Source: Hyalella azteca
Lineage: Eukaryota > Arthropoda > Malacostraca > Amphipoda > Hyalellidae
Length of the DNA: 64,000 nucleotides
Reading direction: 5' to 3'
Assembly: GCF_000764305.2 (NCBI RefSeq)
Contig: NW_025936625.1
Coordinates: forward strand, 124,001 to 188,000
Part shown: one piece after another, positions 51,421 to 64,000 of the stretch
Numbering within the stretch: position 1 is the first letter of the stretch
How the letters are laid out: each line of letters begins with the position of its first letter
Made by a program: the position numbers and the translations under genes
The notes under the pieces: model-generated
The model's input: the letters and a program-made list of their open reading frames with translations, nothing else
Told to the model about the DNA's origin: nothing
Databases searched by the model: none

Positions 51421-51755
51421 GTAAGACTACTACAATACTGCATACAGGAGAACAAGAAAAAAATTAAGACTAATAAAATACTGCATACAAAAGTACAACA
51501 AAAAATTAAGACTAATACAATACTGCGCACAGGAGAACAACAAAAAATTAAGACCAATACAATACTGCACACAGGAGAACAACAAAAATTAAGGCAAATA
51601 CAATACTGCGCACAGGAGAACAACAACAAATTAAAGCTTACGCAATACTGCATACGGAGAACAACAAAAAATTAAGGCTAAAACAATAGTGCTTACTGGA
51701 GAACAACTAATAATTAAGACTAATACAATACTGCGCACTGGAGAAAAACAAAAAT
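51421..51755. repeat. 42-bp minisatellite, ~8 copies
   Basis: Units spaced mostly 42 bp contain ATACTGCGCACAGGAGAACA and AAAATTAAGACTAAT. The 14-codon period keeps a minus-strand frame open, giving a cysteine- and leucine-rich repeat peptide without gene context. Confidence 0.92.
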
Positions 51756-51879
51756 AAATACCGACGAGGACACTGGATAATTTGGCTGGAACAACGCAGA
51801 TGAAGAAGATGCCGGACATAAAGTAAGAGTAAACGCATGAATAAATCTATTAATATGAATGGCCTGAAGAGGGAGCGAT

Positions 51880-52345
51880 AGAATAGAACATTGTATGCGT
51901 ATAGTGTAGAAGGAATGCCAAAAAACTGCGTATTATATAAGAGAACGAATAATATTGAAAGGCATATATAGTATAAAACACCGTAAAGAACAGCGCAGTG
52001 TAGAGTGAAGAACAGGGCAAGGTATATAACATATATATATATATATAGTATATAATTGAACAGGGCCAAGTAGAACCGCGCATTGCATAGAACAGCAAAC
52101 ATTGTAGACAACTTATTTTAACTAACTGCGTGTATAATTCAATACCTTATATTAAAGAACACCGTATAGCGGAAAACAGCGTGCAAATGGGACACCGTTC
52201 ATATGGAACAGCGTAGAACAGTGTATAGTGAAGAAAAGCATATATATCTCGTAATAGCCTACAGTATATAACAGCGTTTAGTGTAGTACAGCATTTCACG
52301 TAACAGCGTACAGTACAGAACAGCGTTCAATATAGAACGACGTAA
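51880..52345. repeat. Degenerate AGAACAGCGTA-rich region
   Basis: Many irregular copies of GAACAGCGTA or ATAGTGTAGAACA with variable spacers, plus a (TA)n run at 52028-52048. It looks like the decayed continuation of the repeats to its left. Confidence 0.75.
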
Positions 52346-53214
52346 GGAATAGAATGAGCAATTGTGATCAACTTGACGTCAAGTGGGTTTCCACCTCCGT
52401 TTCACTAAGCCTCTTGTAAGGCAGTGATTCCAGTTCAAATTTAGTCCCATGCCAAACATAGCCTATGTTATATTACCTGTTGTGGGCTTTCCTTGAATGT
52501 GCTTAAATTAATTATAATTCAAATGGAACCATCCTTGAACGCTTATCTCAATCTCAATGTATAATATTATAGGTTTCAAATCGGAATCCCCGAATCTTCA
52601 ATTATTTGACCAAGAAAAGGGCGACTGTGAAATGTACAACCTATTTGGATAATAAGTTGCTCTCCGTACAATATAGTTCGTGATATTATAAATTTCTTCT
52701 TTGCCTGTTGAGTCAGTTTATGATTTGCACAGAACAGTAATTGCGTTAAACTATCTAGTTAACTAAAAAATAGAAATTTCGAAGAGAATTTTGTGGTACA
52801 TGCATCTAATGTAAGTACTAGAATCATTTCCTATTCTAACATTCACATTGAAGGCAAAAAAACAGAATTGCTTTTGCTGGCAAGTACCGAACCGGCTACG
52901 TTCACGAAATCATGGAAACGAAGCTGCATGCTCATGAATGTTATTAATTTAAATTAAACTTTAATCTTATCGCGCCATTAATTCCTGGCACAAATTTTCG
53001 CTAATTTGATAGTAATGGGAGCCAACTTCGCTCCTCGCGAAGGGAGAAAAAATAGAAGAAGGCTGTATGGGAAAGGCGCTTTTCGAGGCCGCGGGTATCG
53101 ACCATTGCAGCTGGAGCTACTGCCTCATCGAACATCGCCGTCACATCAGAGGCCATTAAATGTCAAACAACCTGTCATTATTGAGACATTAGTAACACAT
53201 TCTTGAGCTGAGCA

Positions 53215-53475
53215 GGTTCTATATATCATCTGACGGTCATATAACTGAATGTCCGAACTGTCTGACGCCGTACGACTGTCACATAACCAATGTACCGAAC
53301 TGTCTTATGCCATCTGACTGTCGCATGACTCAGTGCACCGAACAGTCTTANAAGAGACAGGTCTTATGCTGCCTGACTGTCGCATGAGTCAGTGTACCGA
53401 ACTGTCATATGCTGCCTGACTGTCGCATGACTCAGTGCACCGAACTGTCTTATACGCCGCCCGACTGTAACATAC
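53215..53475. repeat. ~43-bp minisatellite interrupted by an N
   Basis: Units contain CTGACTGTCGCATGACTCAG and TGCACCGAACTGTCTTATGC. The array is broken at 53351 by an N followed by AAGAGACAG (see findings). Confidence 0.9.
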
Positions 53476-54004
53476 AAAAATATTTAAAGCAACAAAAATT
53501 GGCTTTTTGACCAGATGCTCAAGAAAACCTCTAAAACAGGTTTGAATAAAGTTAAAAAAACTTTTTTTTTGTTTGCTTTTGAAACGAATTATATTAAAAA
53601 CCGACGCAGAACAAAAACTAAAGGGTTACGCAGTGATTATGAAATAATATTGTTTAATAATCATGATAGTAGTAATAATATAATACATTCAAAAACTTCA
53701 ACGAATTAGGCCCATCTTAACTCTTCATTCTGAATTCTTTCGCTTGTTTTCCTTCTTCTAATACTGTTCTATTTTGTGCCTATAGTTTTACAGAATAATT
53801 TTTAGATATATGGTAATAATAATTTTTTATTTTCATTTATATTAATCTCAATAGAAATAAAATAAAATTATTAAATTAATTTGTTTTCTTATTTTCCAGA
53901 AAAATTACTTGTTTTCTCCATTACATTATAAGAATATAATTATTTCTTCTGAGAAGCTAATTTTCTGGGTCAAGATCATTTATCTCCTGTGTTATCGTGC
54001 TCGT

Positions 54005-54250
54005 CAATAACAAACATCAAGGAAATTAAAGTTTGAACTCCCATTTGCCAACTGAATCCCGGCCATAAATATTCATTCGGATATGATACATACACGAAAG
54101 TAAAGGATTTCGTCAGCCTGTTATCTCATCAATTACAAACAACTAAGAAATTAAAGTTTGAACTCCCCTTTTCCAACTGAATCCCGGCCATAAATATTCA
54201 TTAGGATATGATACATACATGAAAGTGGAGGCTTTCGTCAGCCTGTTTTC
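54005..54250. repeat. Tandem duplication, ~122-bp period
   Basis: Two copies share GAAATTAAAGTTTGAACTCC, CCGGCCATAAATATTCATT and GGATATGATACATACA. A smaller 34-bp duplication (GCGTTGGATGGAGGTACGCT) follows at 54439-54505. Confidence 0.9.
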
Positions 54251-54530
54251 TTTTTCGATATCGCAAGACAAGCCTTATGGCGCGAAGCTGCAAGCTAGAG
54301 GTTTTATAGATCAAAAGCCTCGTGCCAGATGTCCAGAATGGTCAGCAAGATCAATTTCTCAGCGACGATGCTGGGTTTTTAACGCAGATGTGACGCTCGT
54401 GTATCGTCGCAAGGAACAGGTGTTCCTGTCAACATTTTATACTGGCGTTGGATGGAGGTACGCTGTACATTTTATACTAGCGTTGGATGGAGGTACGCTG
54501 TACAAACGCTCAACGAATGTCATAAGCTGA

Positions 54531-57170
54531 TATTATACGTAAACTGTAAATAAGTTTCGTCTATGCCGATGTGTTGCATGAAATGGTTATTTATGTTTCG
54601 TGTGACATAGATAAACGATAGCAATTTTTACTTGCAATCAATTTTTTATTAAATTTATTCATTTTTATTAAATTACAAATTATCAATGTAAATTACTTTC
54701 TTTTTTATATATGTTCTACGTGCTTTAAGGCAGTGATGAATTGATGCAGAAGAACAACCACGACAAAGAGCACAGATATTAAATAATAAAAAAATTGTGT
54801 GTAGATAAATGAAAGGAATCAGAAAAATATACTTCGCAAAACATTTTCCATAAAAAATTTCAAACGAAGTTTACAAGTGAAATACTGGTAGAACATAATT
54901 CAAATTTCATGTTTAAAAAAACATTTCGTAATCTGCCTTGGAGCTTCTTGTGCCTGTAAAGCGACAAATTCCGTTACCAAGCAGCATTATTCNACAGCCT
55001 CTTGACATTCAAGACTTTCTTCCTTCGAATCACGTAATTGACTTCTTCAAATAATGAACCCGTCGCGAGCGCCCGGAAGATAACCTGCTGTTAAGGTAAT
55101 AATAAAAAGATTAATGAAATGTTTAGACATCGTGTCTGTATTTTAAAGAAGGGATTTGCTATACTTAGAACTCGTGTCATAGTGATAACCCCGTATCACA
55201 ATCACTCGCTCCAAATCGGCACCTTAACATTAATCTTAATATGAGTTCCGTTGCAAATAGACTACAGCAGCTTGGGTTATTTTAAGCAGAGATTGGGGAG
55301 ACAATATATCCTTTTAATTTCACTCAGCCACTATAGGGAAGTCAATGGGAAACTATATATCTCTCCTAAGAGGACTAAATTTATGAATAAAATTGAAAAA
55401 AATATCACCTAAAACACGAGATGAGTGCAGGATGAAAGATTTGTTCAAATTTGATATTTTAAATAATTATTTTTTATATTTTTATGATTTAAGAATTTTT
55501 TGTTAAAAAAATTTCATGTCTCAGTATGAATGTCATTCATCTTCATGGTTAGAATAGGTTAGGTGTGATTTCTTTAATTTCTTTCGTAATTAAGTGTGAT
55601 TTCCTAGAAGAATTCGTTTGGATTCGCAAGTTCTTCACATTAACTGTCAAAAATTTTGATTAGAAACAAAATCAATACATTAATTTTAATAGATAAATTA
55701 ATAAAATGTATACCAAACAATGGTTCAAGATCAAATAATTTTATAATGTCGGTATATATATTTTTCTCAAGACCACTTTATTGTTTACAAAATCTCCCAG
55801 AAATCTCCTTTCAAGATAACATAATGGAGTCTTTTCAGGCAATGCATCAAATCTCTGGCTTGCTCTAATGAAACAGAGTGAAATTATTGCCAATGATGAC
55901 TTATTCATAAATGATATTTTTAAAACACCGAAAAATTGATTACTCGTAGATAGGAGAAACATAGAATCACATTACAAAAATCTCAAAACAAACTTCAACT
56001 AAATACAGACATGAATAGATTGATTCTCTTCATCCCTTGCGTGTTCATAAAAGCCACAGGGGCAGACTTGCCCTCAGGGAAGGTATGAAGCTCACTATTA
56101 TTATCACTGGGGTGATTATAAGCGAGGTCATAACCTCCTTGTAGCACAAATTATCTTCCGTTCCTACGTAAGTGAGATCAACTTCTGCTGCCCGGAGCCA
56201 TGGCGTGTCGCCATGCATGCACCAAACACCTAATTGCCGTCCGTTGATGCATGGCTAGATTGTATATGGCTAGATTGTAACGATGCAAAATTAACATTGG
56301 AAACCTGAGAGAAATCTTGAATTGGAGATTTGATGTTTAAAAAAATAATAAAAAGTTTGATTAGGATAATTATTTATCGATTTAAACACATACAATACAA
56401 GAAAGCAAATGGATGGACGGAACACTAAAATAAATGAACGTTGATTGAGTGTATTCATATTTGATCTCTAACATTTTATCTTATAAAAAATTGAATTTAG
56501 CCTGTGTTAATGCTCAGTTTATTTGCCACATCCAATTATTAAATGACAATCTCCATCCGGGTAAAGAAACTTAAGGCAAACTAGTTCATTTCTTTGCACG
56601 CTATCAAACATCGACCAATTTTGTAAAGGGTTTTACTCAGAAATTGTTTGACTAACTTCTGATTAATTGTGACCACTTAATGACCACTTTACAGCCACTT
56701 ACGCACCAGCTGTCAAGTAGGGCAAATGAGATTATTATTATATCTATGTAAGGGATATTACTATAATTGAAAATATAAGAAATAAATTAAAACGCTGTGG
56801 CAATACATTTTATGACAATTAATAGAATCATATGTCTATGAGGAATTCACATATATGATAAATTAGAGGGAATGAAGCTTAAAGAGAAACGCTGTGCTGA
56901 GAAACTTCTTGCTTGATGAATGAAGAACACTTCCTTTAAACCTGAAATGAAAGATTTTTTATGTCATTGAAATTGGGGATGGGGATATAGGGAGACATCG
57001 ATGTCGGCATTGCAAGAGATTTATAGCTCGTATCATTGAGGGAGTTGTATGCTTTACGACTGACAAGAATACACAATTTGGGGTTATAAAGTAAAGAAAT
57101 GAAGAGCCAGTCGTACGTCGTCCTGAAAAGGAATGATTGCTCCCAATGGTAGTCTTTGCGTCATCGCGAG
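54531..57170. other. No recognisable gene
   Basis: AT-rich sequence with a single N at 54993. Its short open frames have no recognisable domain. Confidence 0.6.
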
Positions 57171-57177
57171 AGAATCT

Positions 57178-57612
57178 CGACACAGCAAATTCGAAGCGCA
57201 GTTTCATGTTCAAATCCACTCGTAATCTCAATACCGCAAATTCGAAGCGCAGTTTCATTTTCTAATCCACTGGTAATTTCAATACCACAAATTCGAAGCG
57301 CAGTTTCATGTTCAAATCCACTGGTAATCTCAATACAGCAAATTCTAAGCGCTTTTTTATGTTCAAATCCACTAGTAATCTCAATACTGTAAATTCGAAG
57401 CGCAGTTTCATGTTTAAATCCACTGGTAATCTCAATACCGCAAATTCGAAGCGCAGTTTCATGTTCAAATCCACCGTTAATTTCGAAACGGCAAATTCGA
57501 AGCGCAGTTTCATGTTCTAATCCACTGGTAATCTCAATACCACAAATTCAAAATGCAGTTTTATGTTCAAATCCACTGGTAATCTCAATACCGCAGATTC
57601 GAAGCGCATTAC
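57178..57612. repeat. 51-bp minisatellite, ~8.5 copies
   Basis: Units spaced 51 bp carry GCAAATTCGAAGCGCAGTTT, CATGTTCAAATCCACTGGTA and ATCTCAATACC. The 17-codon period leaves frames open on both strands, which explains several overlapping open frames here. Confidence 0.95.
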
Positions 57613-60298
57613 CTAGTTTCAAATACAAAAGCAGGTCGCACTTTGTTACATTTATAGCGGCCATCAGATAGGCTGTGGTGGCCATTGATAATTCACGGTA
57701 AACAACGCAAGCAAAAAATATTTCATTACTACGCCTATGAAAATATTTTCAAATATTTGTAAAAAGTAATGTTTTAGTAACCCATCATGTTCTAGCAGAA
57801 AGAATTCCAAATTTCCACAAACGAAAGTGCTGGAAATACTCAGATGTTCCATCAATAACTAACATTTTTTATTTTGACAAGATTGTGAACCTCATAATTT
57901 CAACCAGTGTATGGAAGCTTTAACAAACACTCATCGTTGTATAGTGAACGATATATTGAGACTGCTTCCAAGGGAACATCTTTAAATATGTATGCCAAGA
58001 ACATTTCCAAAGTCACATATTTTTCACGGACGTAGGATACCATATAATTTAGGCAGTACCTGAAAACATTTATTATCGAGCCGTACTTTGCATTCTGATT
58101 GACTATTCAAAGAAAATTGTTTGGATTTTTCGAGAACAACTAATGAAAATATGATCCAAAATAACCCGAAATCTACGCAAAGTCCTTGGGTTCGAAATAC
58201 ATGTGTTCGAATTGTATTCATCTACTAGTTGGAGTTTCTATCATACCTTTCAATGGGGTTTGTCTTTTGTAGATAAAACCTTCAATTACATTCACTTAAC
58301 TCTCATTGCACAAAAAATTAATGACGACTAATAAGTTAAGATGAAATTCGGGATTTATGATTCATTAGGAAGTCTAGAGACATATAAGGGATGTTGAAAA
58401 GAAGAGGTATATTGAAGAGCATCATTTAGCTTATTCAAACATACATCTTCAACGAGCATGGTTCATAGTTTATCTTGCACATAAATTTCATCAGATATTC
58501 AAATCGCTTATTTCTACATAGAGACTTGAACATCCATAGCCGCAGTTCCATTTCCGTAATGACAGTCAAGGCAATTTACTTCATCACCACGCCGGAAGTA
58601 ATTCTCAGTTGACGTATCTGAAAAATTAACTCATAATATTTAAATTCGTCTAGTATTACTTACTGAGACTGTCTAGCACTACGTCTTTATTGATGTTATC
58701 TGCCTAATTATCTTATTTGTGATACATATCACATTTTAACACGCCCATGATCATACGATATCGTTTTTTCAAAATCATTTTTACTTCTGATAGGAAATAG
58801 TCACTGAAACCGTGTATTTCCTAAGCGGACAACTCGCGTGATGAAAAATTCTCTAACTCCAAGATCAAAAAGACCACTAACATAGATAATTCTTGAAAGT
58901 TCAACACAGACAACTTACATTTCGTGTTGCCTTCAGACTTTGAATATTCTCAAAGTTGGAAAAAAATCCGAAAACTGGACAACAAAGCACTTGCCTCATA
59001 AATTATATCCATAACTAAACCTTCGCTTTAAATAGAAAATGAAGTAGTATGTGAGACACAACACCCCGGTGAGACGGGCGTTAATTTTTCCATGTATCTT
59101 ATATGGCCGCAGTTTGTGTTGCAGCTAGAGCGCTCTTCTCGCTTTTGGGTCGCATTAAGGAGGGCAATGGAGTCCATTAAGTTAGTCTTTGTGGGCCAAG
59201 AGGCAGGAAAACAAAATGCAAGGGAAGTGTCGTTGTGGCCAGTAAACGCTCATAGACAGCAGCTCTGGAACATGCAAGAGTGCAAATGGTGTGAGAAAAG
59301 ATATGTTAATTGCTCAATCATTTTTGTGGTTAGGCCGCGAAACGCAGTCCTGCACAAGCACCATCTCTGCTACATGCGTGTTCGCAATAGCAACCAACTA
59401 TCTCAGAAGTAAGACATGGAGGGATCCAGACCGACTATATAGAATGAAATTAGAGGGTGTTGATTGACCACCACATGTCATACACAGTGTCCTTAGTATG
59501 TGTTTCTGACGTAGCAGTCCCTGGCCCAATTAATACCTTCTACCACGCTATATAGTGCCGCCTCTGTCTGATGAAAATCAATCATACCCTCACAAATGAC
59601 ATACTTCTTATCCACGCTGGCTAATTATTGTGCTCTCGATCATTTAATTAATTACATTCAATAATGAAACTCCTTGAAACCGTGGTATGTAAGCATTCTA
59701 ATCGTTCTCAACTTTATTTCAATAAATTTTATTTAGTTTTGGTATATTAATATATCCAAGCGGCCTAAATGCAACATTTAAAAGGTTGGAAAACGGTATG
59801 AATTTTTTAACATAACAGATACTCGGTGCTAGAAGTTAATTTTCCTAAGTAGTATGTAGCAGGAGAAGCGAATGATAAATAAATAGCAAACATATAACAA
59901 ACTTATTTGTGCTAGATTTTTGTCAACTAAGTAAATTGTTATAAGCTGGCTAAGATTTTCATTCATGCCGTCATTTTTGCAACAACCTTCACTCCCGAGA
60001 ATGAGTAAGTCCAAATTCCATCGCGAAAGTTTGTCCATGAGCACAGTATAAGTCCAGCCCTGAGAAAGTTTTGCGTTGGCGCATTTCGCTAAAAGTTGGG
60101 ATACCGAGAAGAGCGAAGGCACCGCGGTTCGTTTGCATGCGGCTTTTGAGTACCGACAACAAACCGACCAGAAAACCAAGACTAGGGAAGTTCTTTCTTG
60201 AGGACCGCAAATTGCACTGCATGCCATAATACTAGATGTCTGCAATATTAGCGCAATAAAGTTTTAACTTATTAAAAATGATTAGCAAAAAATGAAAA
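57613..60298. other. No recognisable gene
   Basis: A 106-codon plus-strand frame at 59092-59412 and a 138-codon minus-strand frame at 59829-60245 are the longest, but neither resembles a known family nor has convincing splice signals around it. Confidence 0.5.
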
Positions 60299-60646
60299 CT
60301 GATAATATTCCTTATTCAATTCTAGAAATTACTGTCGTAAGGAAACATGCAACATTTTGATGCAAAAGCATGCGAGTGCCCTTATTTTTTAGCTAAAATG
60401 CGCTTACGGAGGACCTCATTTAAATGAATCAACATAACTTATTGCACGTACAATACAGGAGGCATCAGAGAACTGATAATAGTCCTTATTCAATTCTAGA
60501 AATTACTGTCGTAAGGAAACATGCAACATTTTGCTGCAAAAGGATGCGAGTGCCCTTATTTTTTAGCTAAAATGTGCTTACGGAGGACCTCATTTAAATG
60601 AATCAACATAACTTATTGCACGTACAATACAGGAGGCATCAGAGAA
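60299..60646. repeat. Tandem duplication, 174-bp period
   Basis: Two near-identical copies run from CTGATAATATTCCTTATTCA to GGAGGCATCAGAGAA, with only a handful of substitutions. Confidence 0.95.
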
Positions 60647-60712
60647 ATAATGCAGCACGAGATTCAATCTATATGGACCAACAGCTCTCTACTGGAACGC
60701 TTAGTATGATGT

Positions 60713-61190
60713 GCACCCATCACACCCTTGCATCCAGGATACCCAAGAGTATGATGTACACCCACCGCATCCTTGCATCCAGGATACCCAAGAGTATGAT
60801 GTACACCCGCCACACCCTTGCATCCAGGATACCTAAGAGTATGATGTACACCCACCGCACCCTTGCATCCAGGATACCCAAGAGTATGATGTGCAATGCA
60901 TCCAGGATACCGAAGAGTATGATTTACACCCACCACACCCTTGCATCAAGGACACCCAAGAGTATGATGTGCATCAGGATACCCCAGGATATTGCATCCA
61001 GGATACTCAAGAGTATGATGTGCACCCATCACACCCTTGCATCCAGGATACCCAAGAGTATGATGTACACCCACAGCACCCTTGCATCCAGGATACCCAA
61101 GAGTATAATGTGCACCCATCACACCCTTGCATCCAGGATACCCAAGAGTATGATTTACATACACCCACCGTGCCTCAGCATCCAGCCCAC
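60713..61190. repeat. 45-bp minisatellite, ~10 copies
   Basis: Units contain CACCCTTGCATCCAGGATAC, CCAAGAGTATGATGTACACC and CACC, with some shortened copies near 60890 and 60975. The 15-codon period keeps frames open on both strands across the array; the resulting 217-codon frame (60598-61251) is best seen as repeat-derived. Confidence 0.95.
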
Positions 61191-61232
61191 TCAGGAGTAC
61201 GTGGATTGCTGCGTAGTTGTGCAGTGCATGAC

Positions 61233-62356
61233 AACGACGCGCGCCAGATGAGACTCAAATGTTGCCGTGCGAGTAGAGAACTCCTCTCCAGAGATCGATA
61301 CGAACGCTAAGTCGTCGGGGCGGATACAGCGAACACACAGCAACAGCATGTGTGTATGTGTTTGATGCTGGCACAGGTGCAACACCAATATTAATTTGTT
61401 TGTTTAAACAACGGGAAAGAATGAACAGGTTTTGTTCAGTCAGTTTAGTTAGGTGCTACACCTTGTAACAGATATATTTCAGACCTTAGAAAATAGCACA
61501 TATGATTGAATGTTGTGTGTCATAATAACGATAAACGGAAAAAAGTTTGATGATGAAACGCATTTGATGTCAGCAGAAACTGTTCAATTTATATTGGAAT
61601 ATTTTGAATAAATAACTTTTAAATTAGCAAATGAACTACTTGCAATACCAAAATTAGAGTTTTATGTTTCCGCTGCAACATAAGAGCAACGGCTGCAGGA
61701 ACTTCGCACATACTAAATGAATTGACATTTTTAAAGAATCTATATTATGGCCGATTGACCATTGACCAATTACCCTCAACTTTCTCAATGATACGAACTA
61801 TAAAATTCAATGAAAGCACCTTTCGCCTAAGCCTCAGGAGTGTTCGTTTTCGTGTAAACACAACACATTTTGTTGTCAGTTTCATTGAGCTTGCAAATAT
61901 TTATCGAATTAACTATTTTATCATATATTCAAATAATAGTATATTATATTCAAATAATTTGCTCATGTCATATAAGCATAATCGCGTACAGGAACGCCTG
62001 TGCAACGTATCAGAGTTTAATAGTTATGAGACTCAAGAATCTGGAGAGGGAAGGAAGATGAGATTCAATGAACCCGATGAACAGTAAAAATGTCAATTGG
62101 AATTAGTTTTAAAAAAATCTTTTTGTTTTTTAAAACGTGAGAGTGGCCTAAAAAACTAATAAACCCAGATGAAGAAGGAAAGATAATGGAGTCAAATTTC
62201 AATAGCATTTGAATTGGATATTGAATTCCAATCGCATTTTACTTACAAGCTTTTTACTAAAAAATTTTTTACAATGCCCAACGGAACTTGTGTTTAGCAT
62301 TACCAGAACGCGCGATGGTTTTTCTTGCACGCTGAAGATTTGAAGAAGTAACTGAT
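61233..62356. repeat. 1.1-kb segment duplicated elsewhere, copy 2
   Basis: Diverged partner of 48526-49623, not flanked by the 980-bp repeats. It directly follows the 45-bp minisatellite. The sharp shared ends suggest a transposed unit, but I see no terminal inverted repeats or target duplication. Confidence 0.9.
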
Positions 62357-64000
62357 GGTTGTTACTAATTTACCTACAACTCGGAAAGTTTACGTTTTTT
62401 TTTTTTGCAATTATATATGTTTTTTTTTTTTCAACAAGCAAGAAGCTTCTTAAATGAGGTTTTGAGTTGCTCAAATACTTCTTAGTTTCTAACATCCCGA
62501 CGGCCTTAAATTTCGCTAACTATGCATACAATCGCAAATTATTTCATTTAGTTTTATCGTGTACAGTTCCTAAAGTTGCGTTAATATATTGAGCAATTTA
62601 ATGAATATCCACACATCAAATTATCATAAGTCTCAGAGGTAATAATGTTCATCAGTGCTACGGCGGTTTCATGTGTTAAATTTTCTTCCGTGATCGGTGC
62701 AAGACCGGAAGAATCACATGCTATTGGATGGCCGCACAGCGACGTCTTTATTAGTTCAGATAATAATAGTTATAAATATAATTGTAATTCAGTGTCAGAC
62801 ATTTCATAATCCCATTATTGTGAATTTCTTTAGACAACTGATGGCAATGAACTGGGAATCCCAATCATACGGGATTCCATCTTCTCCCCCAACCCAAACA
62901 TTTGCGGCTCACTCATTTTATTAAATTCTGAAAGTTGTGTTTATGCTTCAGATTGGCTGAGCGTTCGACAGCCGATGATCCCAACTACTCTAGCTGCTTT
63001 GGCAGGCGCTGAGCGGCAGCGCTCTCGTCAAAACCTTCAAGCCATCGGCGCAACATCGGCGCCCGACAAACGGCCAGCGTGTGGCCAGCGATCAGCGACC
63101 AGGGATTTTCCGCGTCACAGTTTGCCGACGATGCGCATCTGTCTCTGTTGCCGGGCGCAAGAAGCCCACGGGCTGGTAAACTTTTCAAAATACTCTACCA
63201 GTTTTACACGAAATTAAGTTTTCTTCACCAGGGAATAATGCAAGCACGTAGGCCGCGAACGAGTTGTTGTTGTTGAGGTTATTTTCTAATGAGCTATGGA
63301 ATCGTTTTTAGCGTCAATGATTGCCGTGAGGGGCCATGGGGTATGAAAAATCAAAACTTCTTTCAAATTTGCCTAAGATATCTTGAGCCTTAAATAACGT
63401 TATTCAGAGTAAAATTTATGTTCATTCTTGAAAAATTTTCAGATATTCTCAGTGTAAACAAATACTGTAGAGGTTTTGGTTCATGGATGTCATTATATTC
63501 AAGTTGAGGTTGACGGAATTATAAATGTGGCGGTCAGACGTTATTTTCATGAATTATGTGGATAATAGCTTAAGACTACAATAACATCAATTCAGCTGTC
63601 AGATATTTTTTATTGAGGACAAGATTGGAGATGCTAAAATAAACAGGCATGAGCTTCTGCGCACTGGTATATAAAGTTCAAATTTTTCTAAGGGTGGAAG
63701 GTGACTATTATCAATTCGCTGATCAATGATCTGGGATCACGCTTGCGACAAACTATATCAAAGTTTGATTTTCAATCTTTGATGAAAAAATACGTTTACC
63801 TTAAATTCATTGTTTTGCTTGCGGTCATATTTGCCCTAACTTAGCCTACAAATTTTAGCTCGACCTCCAAGAACAACAAATATGGTCGGTCATAGCACTA
63901 AAAATCAATCTGTTTATATACTTTAATTATATCTTCTATCTTCCTTGCATTTTATTAAAAAACGTTCATTTCACTGCTCAGCCCTCCTAGCCCTATGCAA
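62357..64000. other. No recognisable gene; GC-rich patch at 62970-63190
   Basis: The patch is open in more than one frame on both strands and stands out from its AT-rich surroundings, so it could be an exon or a relic. I cannot assign it to a family. Confidence 0.45.

Noticed and set aside
53006..53206. Arginine-rich small protein in a GC-rich patch
   Set aside because: No recognisable domain or splice signals; too short to support alone.
60598..61310. Repeat-containing protein gene
   Set aside because: The open frames coincide with a 45-bp minisatellite, are open on both strands and lack splice or start context.
62975..63217. Exon in the GC-rich patch near the right end
   Set aside because: Several frames are open on both strands and none resembles a family I know.

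Overview
The window is AT-rich eukaryotic nuclear DNA: long gene-free stretches, many minisatellites, small inverted-repeat (MITE-like) elements, local segmental duplications and a few single-N assembly joins. There is no operon structure, no rRNA or tRNA that I can support, and no CRISPR array. Short exons in introns of 1-23 kb and the protein family found point to an animal. I favour an arthropod, perhaps a crustacean, but the sequence alone does not settle this.

The one gene I can identify runs right to left on the minus strand. It is the 5' part of an insulin-receptor-like gene. Three consecutive exons (9345-9239, 8101-7989, 2438-2249) encode nearly all of the first receptor L domain. Intron phases join them seamlessly (phase 1 into the first, then 0, then 2), and the joined peptide follows the insulin receptor L1 domain in order: the CPSM start with its two cysteines, an IQGHL segment, the LFPNLTVIRG turn, NYALVLF, and the NLC...W end. 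A candidate first coding exon at 32249-32021 has a hydrophobic signal-like segment and a phase-1 donor that fits. Cysteine-rich, L2, fibronectin and kinase exons would lie left of position 1 and are not visible.

The most striking result is that each of the three L1 exons has tandem duplications that include one of its own splice junctions. The 3' splice site of the first L1 exon begins a 12-copy, ~60-bp array (9341-10033) in which each unit repeats the polypyrimidine tract, the acceptor region and the first exon bases; 8 of 12 keep the AG. The 5' splice site of the second is repeated five times at ~59-bp spacing (7744-8033), each copy carrying the same exon end and GTTAGT donor. The third has a ~200-bp offset partial duplicate (1990-2153) that keeps its donor and differs almost only at synonymous sites. 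Using the neighbouring extra site next to the first or second exon would put an early stop in frame.

Layout: 1-2.5 kb, third L1 exon and its partial copy; 2.5-8 kb, intron; 7.7-10 kb, two exons and two splice-site arrays; 10-32 kb, large first intron with minisatellites (13.0, 16.4, 20.0, 26.7 kb) and inverted-repeat elements (20.5 and 23.3 kb); 32.0-32.25 kb, candidate first exon; 32.3-64 kb, no gene I can support, but dense tandem repeats (36.1, 43.4, 44.4, 51.2, 51.4, 53.2, 57.2, 60.7 kb), a pair of 980-bp direct repeats with two mismatches (47.5 and 49.6 kb), and a diverged 1.1-kb duplication (48.5 and 61.2 kb).
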